Below the pieces are notes generated by a model, which was not told the origin of the DNA, searched no databases, and worked only from the letters and a program-made list of their open reading frames with translations. The position numbers and the translations under genes were made by a program. 64,000 nucleotides of DNA, taken from NCBI RefSeq assembly GCF_022170785.1, contig NZ_CP081870.1, positions 546,001 through 610,000 on the forward strand, read 5' to 3'. This document shows positions 1 to 8,302 of this stretch, in pieces. The first letter of the stretch is position 1; each line of letters opens with the position of its first letter. The stretch comes from Rossellomorea marisflavi (GTDB lineage: Bacteria; Bacillota; Bacilli; Bacillales; Bacillaceae_B).

Positions 1-1
1 C

Positions 2-268
2 TTGACCAGGCACCCGCAAATGAGCAGATCAGGAAAGATCGGTGCCATTCGACCGGACAACCTCTTGCTCCATGAAGGAACGAAGGAAGGGATGAACATC
101 ATTCCCGGCATCGTGAAGATCTCGACCTACCTTGGACGCAGCTTCCAATTCGTCGTGGAAACAGCCCTTGGCGATTTCACCGTGAATAAAGAAACAGCAC
201 TGCCTTACCGTGCGGGAGAAAAGGTCTCGCTTGAAATACCTCAGGATCAGATGGTTGTGGTGGAATAG
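2..268 (+). CDS. ABC importer ATP-binding protein, C-terminal fragment
   Basis: Only the last 88 codons are inside the window; the gene runs in from the left edge, so no start can be given. What is left resembles the C-terminal TOBE-like beta-barrel of PotA/FbpC/PhnT-type importer ATPases (GKIGAIRPDNLLL followed by short strands on V/L/E-rich sequence). The Walker A/B part lies upstream and cannot be checked. It ends 16 bp before the adenine deaminase start, so the two are probably co-transcribed. The transported substrate cannot be told from this fragment. Confidence 0.7.
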   Translation: MTRHPQMSRSGKIGAIRPDNLLLHEGTKEGMNIIPGIVKISTYLGRSFQFVVETALGDFTVNKETALPYRAGEKVSLEIPQDQMVVVE

Positions 269-284
269 CTTTAGGAGGGAAAGT

Positions 285-1991
285 ATGAAAGTCGATATTC
301 TGGTAACGGACGTTCGCGTCTACAACAGTTATTTTAAACGATTCACAAAAGGGAACGTGGCCATCAAAGACGGAAAGTTCTTCTATATCGGGGACCGGGG
401 AGCGGAGTATTTCGAAGCGTCCCACGTCTTGGCGGGGGACGGTTCCTACATGGTCCCGGGTCTGATCGATATCCATCTTCATATAGAAAGCACCATGGTG
501 ACACCCGCTACATTCTCATATGGACTGATACGGAACGGGGTCACGACCATCGTGCCCGAACCCCATGAGATGGCCAATGTATTCGGCCTGTCCGGTGTGA
601 AGGAAATGATCCGCGCCAGTGAAGCGTGCGAAGTGGACATGTTCTATTCCATTCCGAGCTCTGTCCCGGCCACTTCCATGGAAACGACGGGAGGGGACAT
701 CGGCATCGGGGAAATCGATGAGCTTCTTCGGACGGAACGGATCAAGTGCCTGGGAGAAATCATGAACTTCTATGAAATCATCACGGAAGCACCGAGCAAG
801 ACGAATGCCATCCTTGACCATATGAACCGCGAGCACCCGGAGTTGATCATTGAGGGACACGTGCCGAAGCTGCTGGACCTCGAGCTTCAACAGGTTGCGT
901 TCGCCGGCGTCCATTCCGATCACACCCACCAGACAGTGGAGGGGATGGAGCAGCGAATGGCGGCTGGTATGTTCGTTGAAATCCAGGAAAAGTCCATGAC
1001 GCCCGAGGTGATGGAATACCTGATCAGCCAGCCGGTGGATGAGCTCTTTTGCTTCATCACCGATGATGTGATGGCGGATTCCTTTACGGAGAGGGGTCAC
1101 TTGAATGTCCTGCTGAAGAAGGCGATCGCCATGGGTATGACTCCTGAGATGGCCATTTATGCGTGTACCTACACTCCAGCTCAGAGGATGCGTATGTATG
1201 ATCGGGGAAGCATCGCGCCTTCGAAGGTGGCAGACTTTCTGTTGGTTTCCGATCTCGAGACGTTTGAAATCAATGAGGTGTATAAAGCGGGCCGCAGGGT
1301 CTTTGATGTGAATCAATCGTATATTCAGGCAGAACCGATTCAGGCTTTCCCTGAACCCTTCTATAAAAGTGTCGATCTGGCTGAATTGAGTTTGGACGAT
1401 TTTACAATGGAGAGCGGGAAAGCTGACGGAGCTTATACGTGCAGGGTGATCCAGGTGAAGAACGGGTCGACCTTCACCGAGGAAGTCCACCGGTCCGTGA
1501 AGTCCAGCGAAGGACGTCTGCAGTGGGAAGGAAGCGGTCTTGCGCAGATCGCGACGTTTTCGAGATACGGGACAGACAGCCGGGCACATGGGTTGATTGC
1601 GGGTGATATCATCAAGAGCGGGGCGTTTGCGACGACTTATTCACATGATAATCACAATCTGCTTGTTGTGGGGCATAGTCCAGAGGATATGTTGCTGGCG
1701 GCGAATGAAGTGATCCGGAAGCAAGGCGGTGTGTGCTGTGTGGATGGTGGCGAGATTTTGTCGATGCTTGAGCTGCCGGTCGGCGGGATTTTGTCCGAGG
1801 ATAAGCTTGAGTGTGTGTCGGAGCAGGTGGGGCAGGTGACGGCTTCGCTTAAGGCGATGGGGTATGAGCATTATAATGTGATCATGTCGCTGAGTACGCT
1901 GTCGCTGCCTGTGAGTCCGGCGTTGAAGATTACGGATCGCGGGTTGATTGATGTGAATGGGGGCCGTGTGGTTCCGTTGATTGTGGATTGA
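285..1991 (+). CDS. ade: Adenine deaminase (Ade family)
   Basis: 568-residue metal-dependent amidohydrolase expected to turn adenine into hypoxanthine plus ammonia in purine salvage. The amidohydrolase signature GLIDIHLHIEST has the metal-binding HLH at residues 64-66; PEPHEMANVFG, EGHVPKLLDLE, GVHSDHTHQ and the acidic ITDDVMAD motif follow in the order seen in Ade/YerA proteins, and the C-terminal adenine-deaminase domain is present. The frame is open further upstream (to 210), but ATG 285 has a good AGGAGGG ribosome binding site and leaves the upstream ATPase gene intact. Bacillus has two related proteins (AdeC and YerA), and which one this matches is not settled by eye. A clear terminator follows at 1993-2021. 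Confidence 0.85.
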   Translation: MKVDILVTDVRVYNSYFKRFTKGNVAIKDGKFFYIGDRGAEYFEASHVLAGDGSYMVPGLIDIHLHIESTMVTPATFSYGLIRNGVTTIVPEPHEMANVFGLSGVKEMIRASEACEVDMFYSIPSSVPATSMETTGGDIGIGEIDELLRTERIKCLGEIMNFYEIITEAPSKTNAILDHMNREHPELIIEGHVPKLLDLELQQVAFAGVHSDHTHQTVEGMEQRMAAGMFVEIQEKSMTPEVMEYLISQPVDELFCFITDDVMADSFTERGHLNVLLKKAIAMGMTPEMAIYACTYTPAQRMRMYDRGSIAPSKVADFLLVSDLETFEINEVYKAGRRVFDVNQSYIQAEPIQAFPEPFYKSVDLAELSLDDFTMESGKADGAYTCRVIQVKNGSTFTEEVHRSVKSSEGRLQWEGSGLAQIATFSRYGTDSRAHGLIAGDIIKSGAFATTYSHDNHNLLVVGHSPEDMLLAANEVIRKQGGVCCVDGGEILSMLELPVGGILSEDKLECVSEQVGQVTASLKAMGYEHYNVIMSLSTLSLPVSPALKITDRGLIDVNGGRVVPLIVD

Positions 1992-1992
1992 G

Positions 1993-2021
1993 GAGCGGGC
2001 TTGGTGCCTGCTCTTTTTTTT
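1993..2021 (+). terminator. Rho-independent terminator after ade
   Basis: GAGCGGGC / GCCTGCTC stem with a five-base loop followed by eight T residues, starting two bases after the ade stop codon. Confidence 0.85.
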
Positions 2022-2023
2022 GT

Positions 2024-2166
2024 CCATAGATGGGACGTTTCGTTTCGCTGCGACCGACCGCTTTCCTAGGGGAGTGAGGTGAGCCTCCTCGTGCCTGCGG
2101 GGTCTCACCCTTCACTCTATTCCCTTAGGAGTCGGTCGGCCTTCGTTGCAATGCACTTTTGGTGGG
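2024..2166 (+). repeat. Palindromic repeat family A, copy A1
   Basis: About 143 bp imperfect palindrome. The left arm (TTTCGCTGCG...CTTTCCTAGG) can pair with the right arm (TTCCCTTAGGAGTCGG...GCTGCA-like end), and inner arms GGTGAG / CTCACC continue the stem. Copies A1-A3 form a tandem array with a period of about 195-200 bp, spacers included. Very similar copies sit at 17.9-18.4, 40.8-41.2 and 62.4 kb. Reading frames across it are shared by all copies and are not genes. Confidence 0.92.
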
Positions 2167-2218
2167 GAGGGGTAAAGGGTCCTGGATACCACCCCCCATC
2201 TGTTTTGTGGGTATTTGA

Positions 2219-2362
2219 GTATAGATGGGACGTTTCGTTTCGCTGCGGCGGACCGCTTTCCTAGGGGAGTGAGGTGAGCCTCCTCGTGCCTGCGGGGTCT
2301 CACCCTTCACTCTATTCCCTTAGGAGTCGGTCGGCCTTCGCTGCACTGCACTATTGGTGGTG
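2219..2362 (+). repeat. Palindromic repeat family A, copy A2
   Basis: Second unit of the tandem array, same orientation as A1 and nearly identical in both arms. The spacer before it (TCTGTTTTGTGGGT region) is shared with the spacer before A3, so whole units of about 200 bp were duplicated rather than the hairpin alone. Confidence 0.92.
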
Positions 2363-2418
2363 ATGGGTTGATGGGTTCTGGACATCATCCTCCCCCTTCT
2401 GTTTTGTGGGTGGTAGGC

Positions 2419-2562
2419 CATAGATGGGACGTTTCGTTTCGCTGCGGCGGACCGCTTTCCTAGGGGAGTGAGGTGAGCCTCCTCGTGCCTGCGGGGTCTC
2501 ACCCTTCACTCTATTCCCTTAGGAGTCGGTCGGCCTCCGCTGCACTGCACTTTTGGTGGGGA
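2419..2562 (+). repeat. Palindromic repeat family A, copy A3
   Basis: Third unit of the array. Its right end reads CTCCGCTGCACTGCAC, like the copies at 18 kb, whereas A1 has drifted there. Confidence 0.92.
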
Positions 2563-2666
2563 GGGGTGATGGGTTCTGGACACCTTCCCCTTTCTTTTAT
2601 GTGTAGATATGTGAAGGGATTTGAGGTACATCGAAAAAGGCATCCTAATTTTTCGTTGTAATAGAT

Positions 2667-2722
2667 TGTGGATAAGTCTCCTTGGGAGGAAATTATGTTA
2701 TCCACATAGTTAGTTATCCACA
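2667..2722. promoter_or_regulatory. Cluster of three perfect DnaA boxes
   Basis: Perfect TTATCCACA boxes lie at 2698-2706 and 2714-2722 on the + strand, and one at 2667-2675 on the - strand (TGTGGATAA). The two + boxes are 16 bp apart. No dnaA, dnaN or other origin gene is near, so this is better read as a DnaA-titrating or DnaA-regulating cluster, like the intergenic DnaA-box clusters of B. subtilis, than as oriC. Confidence 0.7.
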
Positions 2723-2904
2723 AGTGAGTGAAAGGCTTTCTGCAGAAAGAGCTAGTTAATGGGGAATGACGTCTGAACGGGAGAAGTGGTGTGGTGGCTG
2801 TATAGGGGGAAGGAGAGGGTGAGCAACTAACATGGAAGAACAGATAGATTCATCCCTTCCACATTACCAACAGAGTAATAGCCTTCCCCACCATCAGAAT
2901 CAAA
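2723..2904. other. Intergenic stretch without recognisable feature
   Basis: No open frame with a ribosome binding site and no convincing hairpin seen. It separates the DnaA boxes from the degenerate family B repeat. Confidence 0.6.
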
Positions 2905-3002
2905 GAGTGGTTGAAGCGGAAGGCGCTTGACTCCATCGGAAAAGGAGGCTCGACGCCCTCCCCGCAGGAAAGCAAGCGCCTGCAGCGGAAAGAAACGGTC
3001 TT
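2905..3002 (-). repeat. Palindromic repeat family B, degenerate copy B1
   Basis: GAAGCGGAAGGCGCTTGACTCC ... AAGCAAGCGCCTGCAGCGG is a shortened, diverged version of the family B palindrome found intact at 18.6, 40.5 and 62.8 kb. The outer arms (GCGGAAGGCGCTTG / CAAGCGCCTGCAGC) still pair, and the centre has lost the GATCGAGACCCCGCAGG segment. Confidence 0.75.
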
Positions 3003-3062
3003 TATCTCCCTTGCTTTCTAGTAAAGGAAGATTAGATCCCTTAAAAATAGGGTGTTATGGAG

Positions 3063-3911
3063 TCATCCTCTTTTACTCTTAATGGCTTCCTGCATTTTTC
3101 TGATGGATTCCTGCCCCCTGGTTTCGCGTATCTGCAGGAGGTTGGCATAAAGGGTATCGATCAGGGTGAGCTGGGCGATCCGGGATGAGAGTGCTTCGTT
3201 CCGGTAGTCGGTTTCCTCTGATACGGTGAAGAGGGGGATGTCCACCTGCTGGCTCAAAGGGGACTTGGCAAAGTTCGTGATCCCGATGGTGGTGGCTCCG
3301 GTGCTCTTGACGATGTCCAGTATATGGAGAATATCCTTTGTGCTTCCTGAATGGGAGACGAAGATCGCACAGTCTTCATCGGTCATTTGCGATGCGGCCA
3401 TGAGCTGGATGTGGGAGTCGAGGGTCGCATGCACTTTCAACCCGGTGCGGATGAATTTGTGGTAGCCGTCAAGGGCCACGATGCCTGATCCGCCGCTGCC
3501 GAAGAATTCGATGGAGCGTGCCGTTTCCATGGCTTGTACTGCTTTCATCAGATCCTCTTCATCGAGTATCACAAGTGTGTCTTCAATCGTCTTGCAGTTT
3601 GAGCGGAATACCTTTGAAGCGATGGAAGTCGGGGTATCCCCCTCGTCGAGCCGATCGTGGGAAGAATCCTTCATGATCTCGGATGCCAGGGCAATCTTCA
3701 TGGCTTGGAATCCTTTGAACCCTACGCGTTTACAAAAGCGGAACACGGTCGAGTCGGCAACACCTAAGCGATCTGATAGTCCGTTAATGGAAGAATGGAT
3801 GGTTTCTTCCGGTCTCTTCAGGATGAAGTCGGCAATCTTTTTTTCGGTAGTGCTGAATTGGGGGTAATGTGCACGGATCCTGGCGAGGCAGTGCTGGTGG
3901 TCTTGGCTCAT
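3063..3911 (-). CDS. RpiR-family transcriptional regulator (HTH + SIS)
   Basis: 282 residues. The N-terminal HTH_6 domain (about residues 5-80; LSDRLGVADSTVFRFCKRVG is the recognition helix region) is followed by a SIS sugar-phosphate-binding domain (about 115-250; FFGSGGSG and FVSHSGSTKD are phosphosugar-binding loops). It is transcribed away from gluconokinase, so it probably senses 6-phosphogluconate or a related phosphosugar and controls that gene. This is inferred from position only; the classical Bacillus gluconate regulator is a GntR protein, not RpiR. The frame extends to 4028, but ATG 3911 has an AGGAG eight bases upstream and the extension crosses the cre-like site. Confidence 0.88.
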   Translation of the reverse strand: MSQDHQHCLARIRAHYPQFSTTEKKIADFILKRPEETIHSSINGLSDRLGVADSTVFRFCKRVGFKGFQAMKIALASEIMKDSSHDRLDEGDTPTSIASKVFRSNCKTIEDTLVILDEEDLMKAVQAMETARSIEFFGSGGSGIVALDGYHKFIRTGLKVHATLDSHIQLMAASQMTDEDCAIFVSHSGSTKDILHILDIVKSTGATTIGITNFAKSPLSQQVDIPLFTVSEETDYRNEALSSRIAQLTLIDTLYANLLQIRETRGQESIRKMQEAIKSKRG

Positions 3912-3980
3912 TGAATCACACTCCTGTAAGGGTTTTCCTTCTATTAGTATACTAGTTTTTGGTGGAAATAAAAATAAATT

Positions 3981-3996
3981 CTGTAATCGTTTGCAT
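3981..3996 (-). promoter_or_regulatory. cre-like CcpA site between rpiR and gntK
   Basis: Read on the minus strand, ATGCAAACGATTACAG matches the cre consensus WTGNNARCGNWWWCAW at every defined position except the last. It lies in the divergent intergenic region, so catabolite repression of one or both genes is plausible. Confidence 0.55.
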
Positions 3997-4194
3997 AATA
4001 AAAAATATTTTTTGAATACTTTCATCATTTTTCCAGATGGCTGAACCTAGGAGATTTCCGTGTATATGGTTTGGTTAAATGCGCTTTCAGGTGTTATGTT
4101 AGAAAGAGGTATTTAAAACGACTGGGCGACGTCTGCCCCGATTTAATGAAAGAAGGATCATCCCTTTTCTATGTTCGTTTAGGAGGAAATAGTC

Positions 4195-5727
4195 ATGTCA
4201 CGATATATGATAGGTGTCGATATTGGAACCACCAGTACCAAAGCTGTACTGTACAATGAAAAAGGCGAAGCAATCGAGCGCCATGGAATCGAGTATCCCC
4301 TTCACACCCCGGTTCCGGGAGTGGCAGAGCAGGATCCCGAAGAAATCTTCCAGGCAGTCATTTATTGCATCAAGGAAGTAGCGGGGAAAACGGAAGAGGA
4401 GATTTCGTTTGTATCGTTCAGTTCCGCCATGCACAGTCTCATCTTGGTAGATGAGGAAAACAGTCTGCTGACCCGATCCATTACATGGGCGGATAACCGA
4501 AGCAGTGAATGGGCGGAAAAGATCAAGCATGAGATGAACGGAATGGAGATTTACCAAAGGACCGGTACGCCGATCCATCCCATGTCCCCCCTTGTGAAAC
4601 TTGCCTGGCTACGTCATGATGAGCCCGAGCTTTTTGCAAAAGCGGCGAAGTTCATTTCCATCAAGGAATTCATCTTCCACCGTTTGTTCGATAAGTATGT
4701 GATCGATTATTCAATCGCGTCTGCCACTGGGATGTTTCATCTCGAAGATCTTGATTGGGATGAAGAAGCGCTGGAGGTCGCAGGGGTTAAAAAGAACCAG
4801 CTGTCTACGCCGGTTTCTACCACCACGAGCCTGACTGGGCTTCAAGGGAATTACGCCGAGTTACTCGGAATCGATGCAGATACACCGTTTTACGTAGGAG
4901 CGAGCGATGGCGTCCTTTCGAATCTTGGTGTGAACGCCATCGAAAGCGGGGTCGTTGCGGTAACAATCGGGACAAGCGGTGCCATCCGTGCCGTCACGGA
5001 TCGTCCCATCACCGATCCAAAAGGGCGGATATTCTGCTATGCGCTTACCGATAAGCATTGGATCATCGGTGGACCTGTAAACAACGGAGGAATGATCTTC
5101 CGCTGGGTGAAGGAAGAACTCGCTACAGCTGAAGTGGACGCTGCCGGCAGACTGGGCCTCGAACCTTATGAAGTGTTGACGGCTCTCGCCTCCAAGGTCA
5201 ATCCAGGAGCGGACGGTCTGATCTTCCACCCATATATGGCAGGAGAAAGGGCGCCTCTTTGGAACGCAAAAGCAAGGGGATCCTTCTTCGGACTTGCCAT
5301 GCATCATAAGAAGGAACATATGGTCAGAGCAGTCCTTGAGGGCATCGTCATGAATCTATACAGCGTCCTTCAGGCGCTGGAAGAATTGATCGGCACCCCT
5401 GTACGTGTGCAGGCCACCGGTGGATTCGCCCGTTCTGAACTGTGGAGGCAGATGCTCGCCGATATCTTCAACCAGGAAGTATTTGTCCCAGAGAGCTTTG
5501 AAAGCTCCTGCCTCGGTGCCGTCGTCCTCGGGATGGTGGATCAGGGCTGGATGGGGTCATTGGAAGAAGTACGCTCTATGGTGGGCAGCGTTCATTCACA
5601 CCGACCTGAACCCGAGGCTGTGAAAGTATATCAGGAATTGATGCCGATCTTTTCGCGGTTGCCGGCGCTCCTTGCACCGGAATACGATGCCATCAGTGAT
5701 TTTCAGGCAAGAAGGATCGAATCGTAA
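4195..5727 (+). CDS. gntK: Gluconokinase (FGGY family)
   Basis: 510 residues, the usual length for Bacillus GntK. It phosphorylates gluconate to 6-phosphogluconate with ATP, feeding the pentose phosphate pathway in the cytosol. The N-terminal phosphate-1 loop IGVDIGTTSTKAVLY is intact, FSSAMHSL, TWADNRS and GTSGAIR follow, and the C-terminal FGGY signature region (ATGGFARSELWRQMLADIF) is present. ATG 4195 has AGGAGGAAA just upstream. No gluconate permease or 6-phosphogluconate dehydrogenase is next to it, unlike the classical gnt operon, so uptake must be encoded elsewhere. Other FGGY sugar kinases are possible, but the motifs fit gluconate best. Confidence 0.88.
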   Translation: MSRYMIGVDIGTTSTKAVLYNEKGEAIERHGIEYPLHTPVPGVAEQDPEEIFQAVIYCIKEVAGKTEEEISFVSFSSAMHSLILVDEENSLLTRSITWADNRSSEWAEKIKHEMNGMEIYQRTGTPIHPMSPLVKLAWLRHDEPELFAKAAKFISIKEFIFHRLFDKYVIDYSIASATGMFHLEDLDWDEEALEVAGVKKNQLSTPVSTTTSLTGLQGNYAELLGIDADTPFYVGASDGVLSNLGVNAIESGVVAVTIGTSGAIRAVTDRPITDPKGRIFCYALTDKHWIIGGPVNNGGMIFRWVKEELATAEVDAAGRLGLEPYEVLTALASKVNPGADGLIFHPYMAGERAPLWNAKARGSFFGLAMHHKKEHMVRAVLEGIVMNLYSVLQALEELIGTPVRVQATGGFARSELWRQMLADIFNQEVFVPESFESSCLGAVVLGMVDQGWMGSLEEVRSMVGSVHSHRPEPEAVKVYQELMPIFSRLPALLAPEYDAISDFQARRIES

Positions 5728-5817
5728 GAGTGCTCCTCCCCAAATCCCACCTTTATAGGGTATAATGGATGAGGATTGACACGATAGGAATTTATTGAAC
5801 GAAAGTGAGTGTTATAG

Positions 5818-6537
5818 ATGGGACGTAAATGGAATAATATCAAAGAAAAGAAGGCGTCCAAGGATGCCAATACAAGTAGGATCTATGCAAAATTCGGTCG
5901 TGAAATTTATGTAGTGGCCAAACAAGGCGAACCGGACCCGGACCTGAATCAGGCGCTGAAGTTCACCCTTGAGCGTGCGAAAACGTACAACGTACCGAAG
6001 CACATCATCGACCGTGCCATTGAAAAAGCGAAGGGCGGTTCCGATGAGAATTATGATGAGCTCCGCTATGAAGGCTTCGGCCCGAACGGTTCCATGGTCA
6101 TTGTAGACGCCTTGACCAATAATGTGAATCGTACAGCATCCGAAGTGCGTGCGGCATTCGGTAAAAACGGCGGGAATATGGGTGTGAGTGGATCGGTTGC
6201 TTACATGTTTGACGCGACAGCCGTTATCGGAATCGAAGGCAAGTCAGAAGATGACGTTCTTGAAATCCTGATGGAAGCGGATGTAGATGCCCGTGACATC
6301 ATCGCAGAAGAAGATGCGGTGATCGTGTATGCTGATCCCGATCAATTCCATGCTGTACAGGAAGCATTCAAGGCAGCCGGCATTTCGGAATTCTCCGTGG
6401 CCGAGCTGACCATGCTTGCACAGAACGATGTAGAACTTCCTGAAGATGCAAAGGCGCAGTTCGAGAAAATGATCGATGCTCTCGAAGACCTTGAAGATGT
6501 CCAGCAGGTCTATCATAACGTTGATTTAGGTGAATAA
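5818..6537 (+). CDS. yeeI: YebC/PmpR-family protein YeeI
   Basis: 239 residues, the same length as B. subtilis YeeI and near identical in layout: [16 protein letters not shown] start, [54 protein letters not shown], and the C-terminal [16 protein letters not shown]. The family was long annotated as a transcriptional regulator; more recent work on YebC/TACO1 proteins points to a ribosome-associated role at proline-rich stretches, so the product name is left neutral. Monocistronic, with its own TATAAT-like -10 near 5761 and a terminator right behind. Confidence 0.93.
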   Translation: MGRKWNNIKEKKASKDANTSRIYAKFGREIYVVAKQGEPDPDLNQALKFTLERAKTYNVPKHIIDRAIEKAKGGSDENYDELRYEGFGPNGSMVIVDALTNNVNRTASEVRAAFGKNGGNMGVSGSVAYMFDATAVIGIEGKSEDDVLEILMEADVDARDIIAEEDAVIVYADPDQFHAVQEAFKAAGISEFSVAELTMLAQNDVELPEDAKAQFEKMIDALEDLEDVQQVYHNVDLGE

Positions 6538-6543
6538 AGAATG

Positions 6544-6577
6544 AGGGGTGTCCCGGGTCTACCGGGGCACCCCTTTT
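6544..6577 (+). terminator. Terminator after yeeI
   Basis: AGGGGTGTCCCGGG / CCGGGGCACCCCT stem with a four-base loop followed by T5. Confidence 0.85.
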
Positions 6578-6595
6578 TAAAAAGGAGGCAGTTTC

Positions 6596-7252
6596 ATGGA
6601 AGGAAAAGTCGCTCTCATTGCCGGGGCAACGGGGATGGTAGGTTCCAGGCTGGTCAGGTTGCTCCTTGATTCTCCACGTTACGATAAGGTTATCTCGATT
6701 GTGAGGAGAGAGTCCGGGGTCGCCCATGAAAAGCTGGATGAACGGGTGCAATCATTGGACGATATGAGATTGGAGCCTGGTGAGACAATCGATGATGTTT
6801 ACTGCTGCCTCGGAACGACGATCAAGAAAGCCAAGTCCCAGGAGGCATTCAAGAGAGTCGATCATGGGTATCCGCTACAGCTTGCAGAACTCGGAAAAAT
6901 CCACGGAGCGAAACAATTCCTGTTGATCTCTTCCATGGGAGCTGATGTGGACTCACGCTTTTTCTATAGTCGTGTCAAAGGGATGACAGAGAGGGATATC
7001 ACGGCATTGGGATATTCAACCCTCCATATTTTCAGGCCGTCCCTTCTTCTTGGGGAGCGGGCAGAGTTCCGTTTTGGGGAAAAGATGGGGGAAGCGGCAT
7101 CGCGGATCCTTCAGCCCTTCATGAGAGGAAAGCTGAGAAAATACCGGAGCATCGAAGGGATCCAGGTGGCAAGAGGGATGCTGTCAGCTGCAAGCGGCCA
7201 TTGGGACCGCAACGTTTTAGTATGGGAATCAGATGCCATTCAGGAACTGTGA
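6596..7252 (+). CDS. NAD(P)-binding short-chain oxidoreductase-like protein
   Basis: 218 residues with an N-terminal Rossmann motif GATGMVGSRLV, CCLGTTIKKAKS, LLISSMGAD and a YSRVKG segment holding the Tyr-x-x-x-Lys pair of atypical SDRs. The pattern matches the small NAD(P)H-binding proteins related to HTATIP2/TIP30 and NmrA, which may be oxidoreductases or redox sensors; no substrate can be assigned. Good AAGGAGG ribosome binding site. It converges on the TetR gene and shares a bidirectional terminator with it. Confidence 0.8.
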   Translation: MEGKVALIAGATGMVGSRLVRLLLDSPRYDKVISIVRRESGVAHEKLDERVQSLDDMRLEPGETIDDVYCCLGTTIKKAKSQEAFKRVDHGYPLQLAELGKIHGAKQFLLISSMGADVDSRFFYSRVKGMTERDITALGYSTLHIFRPSLLLGERAEFRFGEKMGEAASRILQPFMRGKLRKYRSIEGIQVARGMLSAASGHWDRNVLVWESDAIQEL

Positions 7253-7262
7253 CGATACACGA

Positions 7263-7303
7263 AAAAGAGCCAGGCTCCTCCATTGGGGGGCCTGGCTCTT
7301 TTG
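7263..7303. terminator. Bidirectional terminator
   Basis: AAAAGAGCCAGGC / GCCTGGCTCTTTT stem with A-run and T-run on the two sides, between convergent genes, so it can act on both strands. Confidence 0.85.
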
Positions 7304-7308
7304 GTTGT

Positions 7309-8139
7309 CTAAACCGTATACTCTTTCAATGCACTCAGAAGGGGGCGCAGGGAAGGATCGGATTCCAGGTTCGCCATCATGCCCTTGATGACAATCTTCC
7401 GTGGTTCTTCTTTTTCGAGTTCTTCTTTGATGACATCGAGGGATACGCGGGTATTCTCGTCTTCTGTCTTGTTTGATGCTTCACCGATTAAGGAACAGAG
7501 TTGGGCTTTCTCCACGTGCAGGAGTGTCTCCATTCGCTCTTTGCGCATGACGGGCTCATCTCCGCTTTTGACCAGCCCCTCCACCATATCATCCATCCTT
7601 CTCAATACGAAGGTGGATAAATACGCGAAATCAAGAGGGATCTGGTCTAGGATGATGGTTTCAAGGTAAGAATGGAAAAAGCCGTGGATCATCATCGTGG
7701 CATCCCAAATATATGGCTCGATCGGAGGACCGTAGATTTCATAAAGCCTTCGTGAATAAAGGTGGTAGGACTCCCGTTTCATCTCCATCAACAAAGATTC
7801 GATCTTTTCATTGAAGGGGATGGCATTTTCCCTGATCTGCATGACGATGAACTCTTTGTGTCTCGATATCTCCGTCAATTGGCGTTCCAACTGCTTCTGG
7901 AATTTCTCATAGGGAGGAAGATCAGCGTGCTCGACTTCATTGATGCTTGTATGGATCATCTGGAAATAATGCTCCATGATGGCAAAAAGGAGGGCATCCT
8001 TCGATTTGAAATATAAGTAAAAGGCACCTTTGGATATATGGCATTCCTCAACGATCTCTTGAACAGAGGTAGCGTTGAATCCTTTGTTGGCAAACAGCTT
8101 CATCGACGTTTCGATGATCAATTTTTCTTTTTCTTTCAT
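7309..8139 (-). CDS. TetR-family repressor, YerO-like
   Basis: 276 residues. N-terminal TetR HTH at about residues 8-55 (IIETSMKLFANKGFNATSVQEI, then HISKGAFYLYFKSKD); the long C-terminal helical domain is the ligand-binding part. It is divergent from the SwrC-type exporter, the same arrangement as yerO-yerP(swrC) in B. subtilis. Three matching palindromic operators lie between the two genes. Probably represses its own gene and the exporter and is relieved by a membrane-active or amphiphilic ligand; the ligand is not known from sequence. Confidence 0.88.
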   Translation of the reverse strand: MKEKEKLIIETSMKLFANKGFNATSVQEIVEECHISKGAFYLYFKSKDALLFAIMEHYFQMIHTSINEVEHADLPPYEKFQKQLERQLTEISRHKEFIVMQIRENAIPFNEKIESLLMEMKRESYHLYSRRLYEIYGPPIEPYIWDATMMIHGFFHSYLETIILDQIPLDFAYLSTFVLRRMDDMVEGLVKSGDEPVMRKERMETLLHVEKAQLCSLIGEASNKTEDENTRVSLDVIKEELEKEEPRKIVIKGMMANLESDPSLRPLLSALKEYTV

Positions 8140-8175
8140 ACACGTTCTCTCCCCAATGGTCTCATAGGTACATTA

Positions 8176-8275
8176 TGACCGAATGGTCACAAAAAATAAA
8201 CCCTTTTAATACACAAATTATTGACGAGTGACTGTTCGGTCAGTTATATTAGGTGATGTTATGACTAGTCGGTCA
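8176..8275. promoter_or_regulatory. Three TetR-type operators in the yerO-swrC intergenic region
   Basis: TGACCGAATGGTCA (8176-8189), TGACTGTTCGGTCA (8229-8242) and TGACTAGTCGGTCA (8262-8275) share the 14-bp inverted-repeat pattern TGACy-n4-GGTCA. The first lies close to the tetR start; the other two flank the likely exporter promoter and 5' leader. Confidence 0.8.
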
Positions 8276-8302
8276 GTTTATTTTGGAAAGGAAGGTATTT
8301 GA

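Noticed and set aside
516..1589. 357-codon minus-strand open frame inside ade
   Set aside because: Lies wholly antisense to a clear amidohydrolase; composition is low-complexity His/Arg/Leu typical of a shadow frame, with no binding site.
2667..2722. DnaA boxes read as the chromosomal origin
   Set aside because: No dnaA, dnaN, AT-rich unwinding element or further boxes nearby.
1930..2723. Small open frames on both strands across repeats A1-A3
   Set aside because: The same frames recur in every copy because the palindrome is repeated; no conserved start context.
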